A stretch of 64,000 nucleotides of DNA. It comes from Alteromonas_E sp965248545 (lineage in GTDB: Bacteria > Pseudomonadota > Gammaproteobacteria > Enterobacterales > Alteromonadaceae). The stretch lies in assembly GCA_965248545.1 (NCBI GenBank), contig OZ252110.1, positions 4,030,001 to 4,094,000 of the forward strand. The letters are read 5' to 3'. Shown here in pieces: positions 33,759 through 41,646 of this stretch. The notes beneath the pieces were generated by a model. It made no database searches. It was not told the origin of the DNA and saw nothing but the letters and a program-made list of their open reading frames with translations. Positions within the stretch are counted from its first letter, which is position 1; each line of letters opens with the position of its first letter. A program made the position numbers and the translations under genes.

Positions 33759-34784
33759 TCAAGCAGAGCAGACTTGTGGTAATACTGGCCAGCATTTATC
33801 TCTGGATTGCCAAAGTTGCAGCGCTCGCGCTTGAAGGCTTTCGAGTGATTGCTGGTCTGAATCTGCCGCTAATAACACTGTTAGTGTTCCAAGAATCGCA
33901 CTACGCCCATAATAGCAATCCAGTTTACCTTCCCACACATCGATTAACTCGCTACAATTCAACGTTTTCGGCTTGATAGACCATTGTTCGTTTAATGGTT
34001 GAACGGTGCAGATCGTTTGATGACCTTGGGAGCAGCGGTAGAGCTCAAATGCGCGCTCTGGATTTACTTCTATTTCACCACCTTCACCACGGAAAACAGT
34101 GACATTAGATTCAGTCAACAAGGTTGCAACACGTGCATGTTTACCATCGATGCCTCGATGGAAGACGCCCTGCACACTGATTCCGGCCCGACTTGGGTTT
34201 AACATCCTGGCTAATGTATTGGCGCAAGAGCGCAAGCCAAGTTCGCTGCGCATATTGATAAGTGACCACACGGGTGGATTTAGCCAGCTGAGATCTGCAT
34301 AGGTGAACCCAAAATAGTCCAAGTGTTGGTTGACCTGCTCGGGAGACTCAGCAATGGGTAAACCGAGCTCCTCAAATACGGCTGAAAGGTACAAACGCTG
34401 GCTATCGGGTTCATGGGTACCATGCATAAAAATACGCTTACCCGACTGCGCTAAACACATAACGGCCAACAAAAACCAAGGCAAATGTCGCCGTTTCCCA
34501 GCGTAACATCCTAAGTCATAGTCTGCGCTAACGGGCAGAGGCATATTGGTAGAACGACAAGCCGATAAAAATCCAGCCAGTTCCTCAGGTGTTTCCTCCC
34601 GTACCCTCAGCAGCATTAGGAAAGCACCTTTTTGCGCGTCGCTAACTTTACCCGAGAGTATCAACCGCATCGCCTGCTCTGCTTCCAATTGATTTAACGT
34701 TGTACCTGCGCGCTGACCTCTACCAATCAAGGTAATGAATCGCTTCATTTGTTGTCCCGGTGCGGAGTTGAAATCGTTGCTCAT
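33759..34784 (-). CDS. TrpD2/YbiB-like glycosyltransferase-fold protein
   Basis: 341 residues resembling anthranilate phosphoribosyltransferase in fold but of the YbiB/TrpD2 branch: N-terminal helical domain with A-M-R-L-I-L-S-G-K-V-S-D-A-Q-K-G-A-F-L, then Y-A-G-K-R-R-H-L-P-W-F-L-L-A where true TrpD has the phosphate-binding G-T-G-G-D. The catalytic motif is thus absent. YbiB of E. coli is reported to bind nucleic acid. The gene overlaps cobA by 4 bp and is the last gene of the nirB operon; its role in nitrate assimilation is unknown. Confidence 0.8.
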   Translation of the reverse strand: MSNDFNSAPGQQMKRFITLIGRGQRAGTTLNQLEAEQAMRLILSGKVSDAQKGAFLMLLRVREETPEELAGFLSACRSTNMPLPVSADYDLGCYAGKRRHLPWFLLAVMCLAQSGKRIFMHGTHEPDSQRLYLSAVFEELGLPIAESPEQVNQHLDYFGFTYADLSWLNPPVWSLINMRSELGLRSCANTLARMLNPSRAGISVQGVFHRGIDGKHARVATLLTESNVTVFRGEGGEIEVNPERAFELYRCSQGHQTICTVQPLNEQWSIKPKTLNCSELIDVWEGKLDCYYGRSAILGTLTVLLAADSDQQSLESLQARALQLWQSRDKCWPVLPQVCSA

Positions 34785-35686
34785 ATCAGCGCCCCAAACA
34801 TGCGCATGTTTTGGGTTAAATCGACCACTTGATAACGGTGTTCAATGGCATGACCAATCATGATCAAACATGGGCCAGAAAAATTCTGTTGTGCAGCTAA
34901 CTGTGGTATCGCAATCGCATCTCCTAACAGTAACTGTGCATTGGGTAAAGACACATTTTCAATCATCGCTATTGGCATATTCGCTGCCATACCAGCAGTC
35001 CGCATAGCATCGATTATCTGCTTGAGACGCCGAGCTCCCATGTAAAACACCAGCGTCTCCGATTCCAGCGCAGCTGTTAACGCCTGCCAATCTGGCATTG
35101 CCATTTCCTGTTGTTGACGAGCCGTGATAAGGCGAACCGATTGTGCGGTACCGCGCAACGTTAGCGGAATACCCAGACTTGCGGCAGCCGCGGACGCAGT
35201 TGTAATCCCTGGGACAATGCTGAATTCAATATTATGCTTCTGTAGTTGCTCGGCTTCTTCTGCGGTTCGCGCAAATACACTGGGGTCGCCACCTTTCAAA
35301 CGCACCACCCGGTTACCGTTTAGAGCAAAATTCACCATTAATTCCGAGATACACGCCTGACTCATACTGTGTCTGCCGGCGCGTTTGCCGACGAAACGGA
35401 TTTCGGTCGAAGATGGAATGAGTTGTACAATGGCATCTGATACGAGTTGGTCGACTAGCACGATATCGGCATGATTAATTGCGGTTATTGCATGTTGCGT
35501 TAATAAGCCAGGGTCACCAGGTCCGGCACCCACAATGATCACTCGACCAATCGATTTTGAGCCAGTTGGCGTTGTGTTGGCACCGGTTCTACCCTTTTTA
35601 ACTTTGGCGCCAAGGCTATTGTTATTGAGATATGTGGCTATTTTGTAGATAACGTTAGAAAACCAGTCCGTGATAGTCAGCATCAT
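34781..35686 (-). CDS. cobA: Uroporphyrinogen-III C-methyltransferase (SUMT)
   Basis: Makes precorrin-2, the precursor of the siroheme of NirB, by two SAM-dependent methylations. I-V-G-A-G-P-G-D-P-G-L-L-T at about residue 50 is the first family motif, then V-V-R-L-K-G-G-D-P-S-V-F-A-R near 127 and G-I-T-T-A-S-A-A-A-A. An N-terminal extension of about 45 residues precedes the catalytic domain. There is no CysG dehydrogenase/ferrochelatase part, so siroheme completion must be encoded elsewhere. Overlaps nasA by 4 bp. Confidence 0.92.
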   Translation of the reverse strand: MMLTITDWFSNVIYKIATYLNNNSLGAKVKKGRTGANTTPTGSKSIGRVIIVGAGPGDPGLLTQHAITAINHADIVLVDQLVSDAIVQLIPSSTEIRFVGKRAGRHSMSQACISELMVNFALNGNRVVRLKGGDPSVFARTAEEAEQLQKHNIEFSIVPGITTASAAAASLGIPLTLRGTAQSVRLITARQQQEMAMPDWQALTAALESETLVFYMGARRLKQIIDAMRTAGMAANMPIAMIENVSLPNAQLLLGDAIAIPQLAAQQNFSGPCLIMIGHAIEHRYQVVDLTQNMRMFGALI

Positions 35687-38424
35687 TTCAACACCTCCTG
35701 AATACTAATGATTTCATTATCGCTGTTTGCATTTGCCTGGCCTGAAAGGTCGTCTTCAGTAGCGCGAATGATTTGGCTCAGCTCAGACTGACAGCTACCG
35801 CAGTTAGTGCCACATTTGAGCGCTTTGCCCAATGCCTCAACCGAGTTAGCGCCTTGAGCGACTTGGTCGATAATCGTGTTGCGATGTACGTTAAAACAGC
35901 TACAAACAACCGGCCCCAGTGCGTAGTGATCTTCTGGTTGATTGCGAAGTAAGCTGCGCAACACAGTGGGTTCAATCACGTTTGACGAAAAGCAATCCTC
36001 CACCCATTTCTCTTCAATCATCTGTTCGGTTTGTGAGCTTAACCAAAAAAGACTTAATCGCTCGGCCTCATCCAACAGCACAGTGAATTGAGCTTTTGCG
36101 TCACTGCGACGGTGCACGGTCTCTTGGCCAGACAGTAAATGTTCAAAATGCTTGTCACAATCCGCTTGTGTGTGCTGGCAGGCCATTCGATACGAAAATC
36201 CGTCCTTAATTGGCTTTGAGCTCCAATACGCAAAGAACTGCAGGAAGTGAAGCGGTAATTCAGCGCGTGAGACAACTCGAACATAAGTTGGATAAACAAG
36301 TGCCTCACAGTTTATTGCGGCATGTTTTAACTCCGGTTGGCCGGAAATCGGATCGCAGGCACTGGTAAACAGTCGAGTAATCGCAACAGCATTGGTTTGT
36401 TGTAAACTCCAATGGATAGGTAAGAACCCCTCGCCTTGCCTCATTGAGTGGTCATATCGGCATCTCACAATGACAGGATTGTTGGGGTTGACCGCAGATG
36501 TGAGAGCGACTAATTGTTGGTCTGATACCGCGTGGTTGATCGCCGTCTTGGGATTCAGGGCGAAAAAAGGCTCTTCGGTATGTTCCAATAAGCGCTTGGC
36601 TTTGCCCGTGCGTGTCATCGTGTGCCATTGATCGCGCTGTCGACCTGAATTAAGGATCAATGGGTAGTCGTTACTGGTAATTTGCTCTGGCGGACATGGC
36701 TCAATTGGAATGAAATTGGCGCGTTTGTCTGCCGTATAAAATCTTGCATCAGTAAAAAGGCGTTTGGTGCCGTCAGGCTTTGACTCCGTTACAGGCCATT
36801 GAATCGGTCGCAACTGATCATATGCTTTTGAGGTGAGCCCAATGAGTGACGATAAATCTAAGTCTCGCGTGCCGTCGTTATGAAACGCGGTGAGTCTTGC
36901 GTGTTCATCAAATATTTCAGCGCTAGAGCGGTAATTGAAACCGTTTTCAAATCCCATTTTTCGGGCGACGTCGGCTAATATTTGCCAATCATGACGGCTG
37001 TGGCCATAGGGCGGTATCAGCCCCCTTTGACGGGAAATCATCCGCTCGGAATTGGTCACGGTACCGTCTTTCTCAGACCAACCAGTCGCCGGTAGTTTAA
37101 CCGAAGCAAACGCAAGTGTATCGTTATCACTCACTACATCCGACACGATGACACAAGGGCATGTCTCCAACGCTCTTTCTATACGGTTTCGGTTAGGCAT
37201 GCTGACCACCGGATTGGTGGCAATGATCCAAATGACCTTGATCTTGCCCATCGCCACTGAATCAAATAAGTCAACAGCTTTTAAACCATGCTCAACGGGT
37301 ATTTTAGGGCTTTGCCAGAACGTCTGAACCCATTGTCGATGACTGGGATTTTCGATCTCCATGTGTGCTGCGAGCATGTTAGACAACCCGCCCACTTCTC
37401 TGCCCCCCATGGCATTTGGCTGTCCTGTCAATGAGAATGGCCCAGCACCTGGCCGCCCAAGCTGTCTCGTCGCCAAATGACAATTAATAATTGCATTCGC
37501 TTTGTCGACACCTCTACTCGACTGATTTACACCCATGGAGTAAAGCGACAATGCAGCATCTGCGGCACCGAAAAGAGTGAAAAAATCGCGTATCTGCTCG
37601 ACTGGACAATCACAGTGAGTCGCAACTTTTTCTAGCGTCCATGGCTGTGCCATGGCGAGTGTCTGTTCAAAATGATTGGTGTGCGCCTCGATGTATTGGC
37701 GATCCACCTTAGATTCACTATGTAAAAATCTCAGCAGTCCATTGAATAGGCAGGTATCAGTGCCAGGTTTGATCGCTAAATGCAGATCGGCGATTTCACA
37801 ACTTGCGGTTTTTCTCGGATCAATGCTGACTACTTTTAATTTCGGATTTCGTTGCTTTGCCCGCTGCAACCTCTGAAATAATACCGGGTGCGTCCACGCG
37901 GCATTTGAGCCAGTCAACACAACCAAGTCGGCATAATCAATATCTTCATAGCAACACGGTACACTGTCGCTGCCAAACGCTCGTTTATAGGCGGCAACGG
38001 CGGATGACATGCACAACCGCGAATTGGTATCGATATTGGCGCTACCAATAAACCCCTTCATTAACTTGTTTGCGACATAATAGTCTTCGGTCAATAACTG
38101 TCCGGACACATAAAAAGCCACTGAATCAGGGCCAAACTCATTAATCGCTTCGTTGAGCTTATCTGCTACGTAGCTAGTCGCAGTGTTCCAATCGACTACC
38201 TGGCCATCGATCTCGGGCTCACGCAGCCGCCCGCTGGTGTCATTTGTGTCGAGTAAGTGCGTTCCTTTGACACATAGTTTGCCGTTATTCGCCGGATGAT
38301 CAATTTGGCCCTTCAGATCTGAAAGTGCAGTGTGGCCGCTTTGATCATAGCTGCGTTTGACTTCCACACCACAGCCAACACCACAATAGGGGCATGTGCT
38401 GGTGCAAAGTTGTGCGGACGACAT
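35683..38424 (-). CDS. nasA: Assimilatory nitrate reductase, catalytic subunit
   Basis: Reduces nitrate to nitrite in the cytoplasm. Order of domains: N-terminal [4Fe-4S] with C-P-Y-C-G-V-G-C-G-V-E and a fourth Cys at K-L-C-V-K-G; bis-MGD molybdopterin domains with the S-R-L-C-M-S-S-A-V-A region, G-V-N-Q-S-S-R-G and T-G-Q-P-N-A-M-G-G-R-E-V-G-G; then a C-terminal BFD-type [2Fe-2S] domain, C-S-C-F-N-V...C-G-T-N-C-G-S-C near 855-890. 913 residues. No NADH-binding domain, so electrons come from a separate donor. 3 bp after nirD. Confidence 0.95.
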   Translation of the reverse strand: MSSAQLCTSTCPYCGVGCGVEVKRSYDQSGHTALSDLKGQIDHPANNGKLCVKGTHLLDTNDTSGRLREPEIDGQVVDWNTATSYVADKLNEAINEFGPDSVAFYVSGQLLTEDYYVANKLMKGFIGSANIDTNSRLCMSSAVAAYKRAFGSDSVPCCYEDIDYADLVVLTGSNAAWTHPVLFQRLQRAKQRNPKLKVVSIDPRKTASCEIADLHLAIKPGTDTCLFNGLLRFLHSESKVDRQYIEAHTNHFEQTLAMAQPWTLEKVATHCDCPVEQIRDFFTLFGAADAALSLYSMGVNQSSRGVDKANAIINCHLATRQLGRPGAGPFSLTGQPNAMGGREVGGLSNMLAAHMEIENPSHRQWVQTFWQSPKIPVEHGLKAVDLFDSVAMGKIKVIWIIATNPVVSMPNRNRIERALETCPCVIVSDVVSDNDTLAFASVKLPATGWSEKDGTVTNSERMISRQRGLIPPYGHSRHDWQILADVARKMGFENGFNYRSSAEIFDEHARLTAFHNDGTRDLDLSSLIGLTSKAYDQLRPIQWPVTESKPDGTKRLFTDARFYTADKRANFIPIEPCPPEQITSNDYPLILNSGRQRDQWHTMTRTGKAKRLLEHTEEPFFALNPKTAINHAVSDQQLVALTSAVNPNNPVIVRCRYDHSMRQGEGFLPIHWSLQQTNAVAITRLFTSACDPISGQPELKHAAINCEALVYPTYVRVVSRAELPLHFLQFFAYWSSKPIKDGFSYRMACQHTQADCDKHFEHLLSGQETVHRRSDAKAQFTVLLDEAERLSLFWLSSQTEQMIEEKWVEDCFSSNVIEPTVLRSLLRNQPEDHYALGPVVCSCFNVHRNTIIDQVAQGANSVEALGKALKCGTNCGSCQSELSQIIRATEDDLSGQANANSDNEIISIQEVLK

Positions 38425-38427
38425 TGG

Positions 38428-38784
38428 CTAAGCTTCAACACTGGTAAGTTGGACGAACACGCGCTCTCCATCCACGCGTGTTGGGTAGACGCTAATTTTA
38501 TAATGACTGTCATCCAAACACTCTCCGGAGGAGAGACTATAGCGCTGCTTATACAAGGGCGACGCTACCACATATTGGTCGCCAACACTGCCAATAATAC
38601 CGCGATAGAGCACGTTTGCTTGACCAATAGGATCTCGATTGGCGATAGCAAAAACACTACGTTGTTCATCCATTTGGATATCAAACATGGCGATTTGTTG
38701 CCCTTCCACTAGACTGCAAATACCTGAATTTTTGATGAGATCGCTCACTCTGCACGCTTCGACCCATTTTTGTTTTTGTTGCAT
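38428..38784 (-). CDS. nirD: Nitrite reductase (NADH) small subunit
   Basis: 118 residues, Rieske-like fold of the NirD type. The cluster ligands C-x-H...C-x2-H of true Rieske proteins are absent (R-G-I-I-G-S where C-x-H would be), which is normal for NirD. It retains the fold pattern I-A-M-F-D-I-Q, V-F-A-I-A-N-R-D-P, V-V-A-S-P-L-Y-K-Q-R-Y-S-L and C-L-D-D. 10 bp after nirB. Confidence 0.93.
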   Translation of the reverse strand: MQQKQKWVEACRVSDLIKNSGICSLVEGQQIAMFDIQMDEQRSVFAIANRDPIGQANVLYRGIIGSVGDQYVVASPLYKQRYSLSSGECLDDSHYKISVYPTRVDGERVFVQLTSVEA

Positions 38785-38794
38785 GATGTCGCTC

Positions 38795-41389
38795 CTACAG
38801 GGTTACCAACGTGATCTCTTCATCAGAAGCCGTTGTGTTTGATGATTCAAATGCTTGTTTTTCTTGAGGTGTTGCAGGTCTTATCTGACCGCGCTCTTGT
38901 ACAAATACAACGTCTTCATCCTGCGCATCCGAATTAACAAACTGGCGGAACCGTTGTCTTGCGTGCGGATCTTCTACGGCGGTTTTCCATTCGCACTGAT
39001 AGCTGTCTACGATATGCTGCATTTGCGAGTCGAGTTCTACAGCAATACTGAGTGAATCGTAAATAACGACATCCTTGAGATAATCGAGTCCGCCTTCAAG
39101 GGACTCCATCCATACAGAAGTTCGTTGTAAACGATCTGCGGTTCTTACATAAAACATCAATATACGATCGATATAAGTGACTAGCGTTTTGGCATCGAGG
39201 TCTGTAGCGAACAGATCTGCGTGACGAGGCTTCATGCCACCGTTCCCACAAACATAAAGGTTCCAGCCGTTCTCGGTCGCGATAACCCCAATATCTTTGC
39301 TCTGAGCTTCAGCGCACTCGCGGGTACACCCAGAAACGGCAAACTTGAGCTTATGCGGCGCTCGCAGACCTTTATAACGATTCTCTAAATCAATGGCCTG
39401 TCCCACCGAATCCTGTACGCCGTAACGACACCAAGTGCTGCCCACACAGGACTTAACTGTTCTCAATGATTTTGCGTACGCGTGACCCGTCTCGAAGCCT
39501 GCCGCGATTAACTGCTCCCATATTTCGGGTAATTGCTCTACCCGAGCACCAAATAAATCGATTCGCTGTCCACCGGTGATCTTGGTATACAGCTGGTACT
39601 GTTTAGCGACTTGACCAATTGCTATGAGCTTGTCAGGCGTAATTTCCCCAGCTGGGACACGCGGTACAATGGAATAGGTACCGTCTTTTTGCATATTGGC
39701 TAAGTAGGTATCATTTGTGTCTTGCAAGCTCACGTGGTCTTCTTGAAGGATGAACTCGTTCCAAACTGAAGCGAGAATTGAACCCACGGCCGGTTTACAG
39801 ATTTCACAACCATGACCTTTCCCGTGTTTAGCGAGTAACGCCTCGAACGATTTAATCCCCTCCACACGCACAATGTGAAACAGCTCCTGCCGTGTGTAAG
39901 CGAAGTGCTCACAAATATCTGTGCAAACCTCTGCGCCTCTCGCAGTAAGTGTTGCTTCAACCACATTTTTCAACAGCGCACTGCAACCACCACAACCGGT
40001 GCTGGCCTTGGTGCAGGCTTTGACTGCAGGTAGATCAGAGCAACCCGAATCGATGGCGCTAACTACGTCGCCTTTCGTCACATTGTGACACGAACAGATG
40101 CTCGCAGAATCTGGTAGCGCATCACTGGACAATCCTGGCGCACTGTCGTTAGAGGGTAAAATCAGAGACTCAGGTGCATCAGGCAGTGCCATTTCATTGA
40201 GACAATATTGCAATAAAGTGTCGTACTCGCTGGTATCACCAACTAATACGGCACCCAGTAATTGTGTTTCTGCAGCATTAACAACAATTTTTTTGTATAC
40301 GCCTTTAGGTTGATTCTCGTAGGTATAACTTAAGGCACCTTCTGTGCGAGCGTGCGCATCACCGATAGAGCCTACTTCGACTCCCATGAGTTTTAACTTG
40401 GTACTCATATCAGCACCCGCAAACTTCACCGTATCTCCGGCTAAGTGAGCTGCAACAACTCTTGCCATTTGGTACCCAGGTGCAACCAATCCAAAAATCT
40501 TGCCTTGCCACAACGCACATTCGCCAATTGCGTATATGGAAGGGTCGGACGTCTGACAATAGTCATCGACAACGATCCCTCCCCGTTCCCCGAGGTTCAA
40601 ACCCGCATTCTTAGCCACTTGATCAGACGGTCTGATGCCCGCGGAAAAAAGGATCATGTCGGTTTCTAGATACTCTCCGTCTTGAAAGCACATTCGATAG
40701 CGGCATTGTTCGCCTGCTTGAATCACTTGGGTCGCTCGTTCGGTATGAACAGCCACACCCAATGCCTCGATCTTTTCTCGCAGTACTCGACCTCCACCCG
40801 CGTCAACCTGAACAGCCATCAATTGCGGCGCGAATTCTACAACATGGGTTTCAAGTCCAGCCTGCTTAAGCGCATTTGCTGCTTCCAAACCCAATAGTCC
40901 GCCACCCACTACGACACCGACTTTGCTCTCATTTGCTGACGCTTCGATTTGTTCCAAATCATCAATAGTGCGATATACAAGACAGTGCTGCTGTTGATGC
41001 CCAGGAATAGGCGGTACAAAAGGATATGAGCCAGTTGCAAGAACGAGAATATCGTAGTGAAACACAACACCAGACTGTGCTTTGACACTTTTCTCTGCTC
41101 TGTCTATTTCCTCAACCCACGTACTGGTATGTACCTCGACCCCCAACTTGGCGTAGCTGGTAGCATCGGCTAATGCCAATTGCTCCGCCGTTTTACCACT
41201 GAAATACTCAGACAAGTGCACGCGGTCATACGCGAGACGACTCTCACCACATAGGACAATGATTTTGCGTTTGCCCGGTTGTTTGGCCAACTGCTCGACA
41301 AAATGATGACCGACCATGCCGTTTCCAATGATGACAATGGTTGGTATGTTCAAATCACTCGCTTGATGTTCCTGCACGTTGCTAGACAT
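38795..41389 (-). CDS. nirB: Nitrite reductase (NADH) large subunit
   Basis: Six-electron reduction of nitrite to ammonium with NADH. N-terminal FAD domain (V-I-I-G-N-G-M-V-G-H-H-F) and NAD domain (V-V-V-G-G-G-L-L-G-L-E-A-A), a BFD-type [2Fe-2S] domain C-S-C-H-N-V...C-G-G-C near 440-480, a second degenerate one with C-E-I-C, then siroheme/sulfite-reductase repeats with C-V-G-S-T-W-C and G-C-T-R-E-C near 645-690, the [4Fe-4S]-siroheme ligands. 864 residues. First gene of nirB-nirD-nasA-cobA-trpD2-like, behind a regulated leader. Confidence 0.95.
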   Translation of the reverse strand: MSSNVQEHQASDLNIPTIVIIGNGMVGHHFVEQLAKQPGKRKIIVLCGESRLAYDRVHLSEYFSGKTAEQLALADATSYAKLGVEVHTSTWVEEIDRAEKSVKAQSGVVFHYDILVLATGSYPFVPPIPGHQQQHCLVYRTIDDLEQIEASANESKVGVVVGGGLLGLEAANALKQAGLETHVVEFAPQLMAVQVDAGGGRVLREKIEALGVAVHTERATQVIQAGEQCRYRMCFQDGEYLETDMILFSAGIRPSDQVAKNAGLNLGERGGIVVDDYCQTSDPSIYAIGECALWQGKIFGLVAPGYQMARVVAAHLAGDTVKFAGADMSTKLKLMGVEVGSIGDAHARTEGALSYTYENQPKGVYKKIVVNAAETQLLGAVLVGDTSEYDTLLQYCLNEMALPDAPESLILPSNDSAPGLSSDALPDSASICSCHNVTKGDVVSAIDSGCSDLPAVKACTKASTGCGGCSALLKNVVEATLTARGAEVCTDICEHFAYTRQELFHIVRVEGIKSFEALLAKHGKGHGCEICKPAVGSILASVWNEFILQEDHVSLQDTNDTYLANMQKDGTYSIVPRVPAGEITPDKLIAIGQVAKQYQLYTKITGGQRIDLFGARVEQLPEIWEQLIAAGFETGHAYAKSLRTVKSCVGSTWCRYGVQDSVGQAIDLENRYKGLRAPHKLKFAVSGCTRECAEAQSKDIGVIATENGWNLYVCGNGGMKPRHADLFATDLDAKTLVTYIDRILMFYVRTADRLQRTSVWMESLEGGLDYLKDVVIYDSLSIAVELDSQMQHIVDSYQCEWKTAVEDPHARQRFRQFVNSDAQDEDVVFVQERGQIRPATPQEKQAFESSNTTASDEEITLVTL

Positions 41390-41411
41390 GATTCACCTTT
41401 TGTTCAAACAC

Positions 41412-41459
41412 AAAAAAGCCCGCATTCCTGTAGTCACGTAGTGACCTTGGATTGCGGGC
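41412..41459 (-). terminator. Leader attenuator terminator upstream of nirB
   Basis: Minus strand GCCCGCA...TGCGGGC, with an inner GTCAC/GTGAC hairpin, followed by six T. It lies 22 bp before the nirB ATG, in the untranslated leader, and must be read through for expression. Confidence 0.85.
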
Positions 41460-41478
41460 TTCTTTGCCTTGGCTAACG

Positions 41479-41496
41479 TATCGCTACAGTGCGATA
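41479..41496 (-). promoter_or_regulatory. ANTAR-target hexaloop hairpin in the nirB leader
   Basis: Minus strand TATCGC-ACTGTA-GCGATA: a perfect 6 bp stem with a hexaloop having A at position 1 and G at position 4. A weaker hairpin (CTACA/TGTGG, 5 nt loop) lies immediately upstream at about 41501-41515. The terminator follows 19 nt downstream, the same spacing as in the nrtA leader. Confidence 0.8.
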
Positions 41497-41526
41497 GCAG
41501 CCACAATAACTGTAGTGAAACAGTTT

Positions 41527-41544
41527 ATTCAGGAAAAATGCCAA
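41527..41544 (-). promoter_or_regulatory. Probable sigma-54 promoter of the nirB operon
   Basis: Minus strand TTGGCATTTTTCCTGAAT: strong -24 element TTGGCA, correct 10 bp spacing, but -12 is GA rather than GC. The inferred start near 41517 gives a 128 nt leader. The imperfect -12 lowers confidence. Confidence 0.6.
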
Positions 41545-41605
41545 CTATTTTAATTATATTTTTCAGACAGTTATAAAATCATCAACCATGCTTGCGAGCT
41601 GATTT

Positions 41606-41622
41606 TGCACAACAGAGGTGCA
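41606..41622. promoter_or_regulatory. NtrC-type binding site 1 upstream of nirB
   Basis: TGCACAACAGAGGTGCA fits TGCAC-N7-GTGCA exactly. Centred about 97 bp upstream of the inferred nirB start. Confidence 0.8.
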
Positions 41623-41625
41623 TTT

Positions 41626-41642
41626 TGCACCTCCAAGGTGAA
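41626..41642. promoter_or_regulatory. NtrC-type binding site 2 upstream of nirB
   Basis: TGCACCTCCAAGGTGAA, one mismatch from the palindrome, centred 20 bp from site 1 and about 117 bp upstream of the start. Two sites two helical turns apart suit cooperative NtrC binding. Confidence 0.75.
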
Positions 41643-41646
41643 CCCT

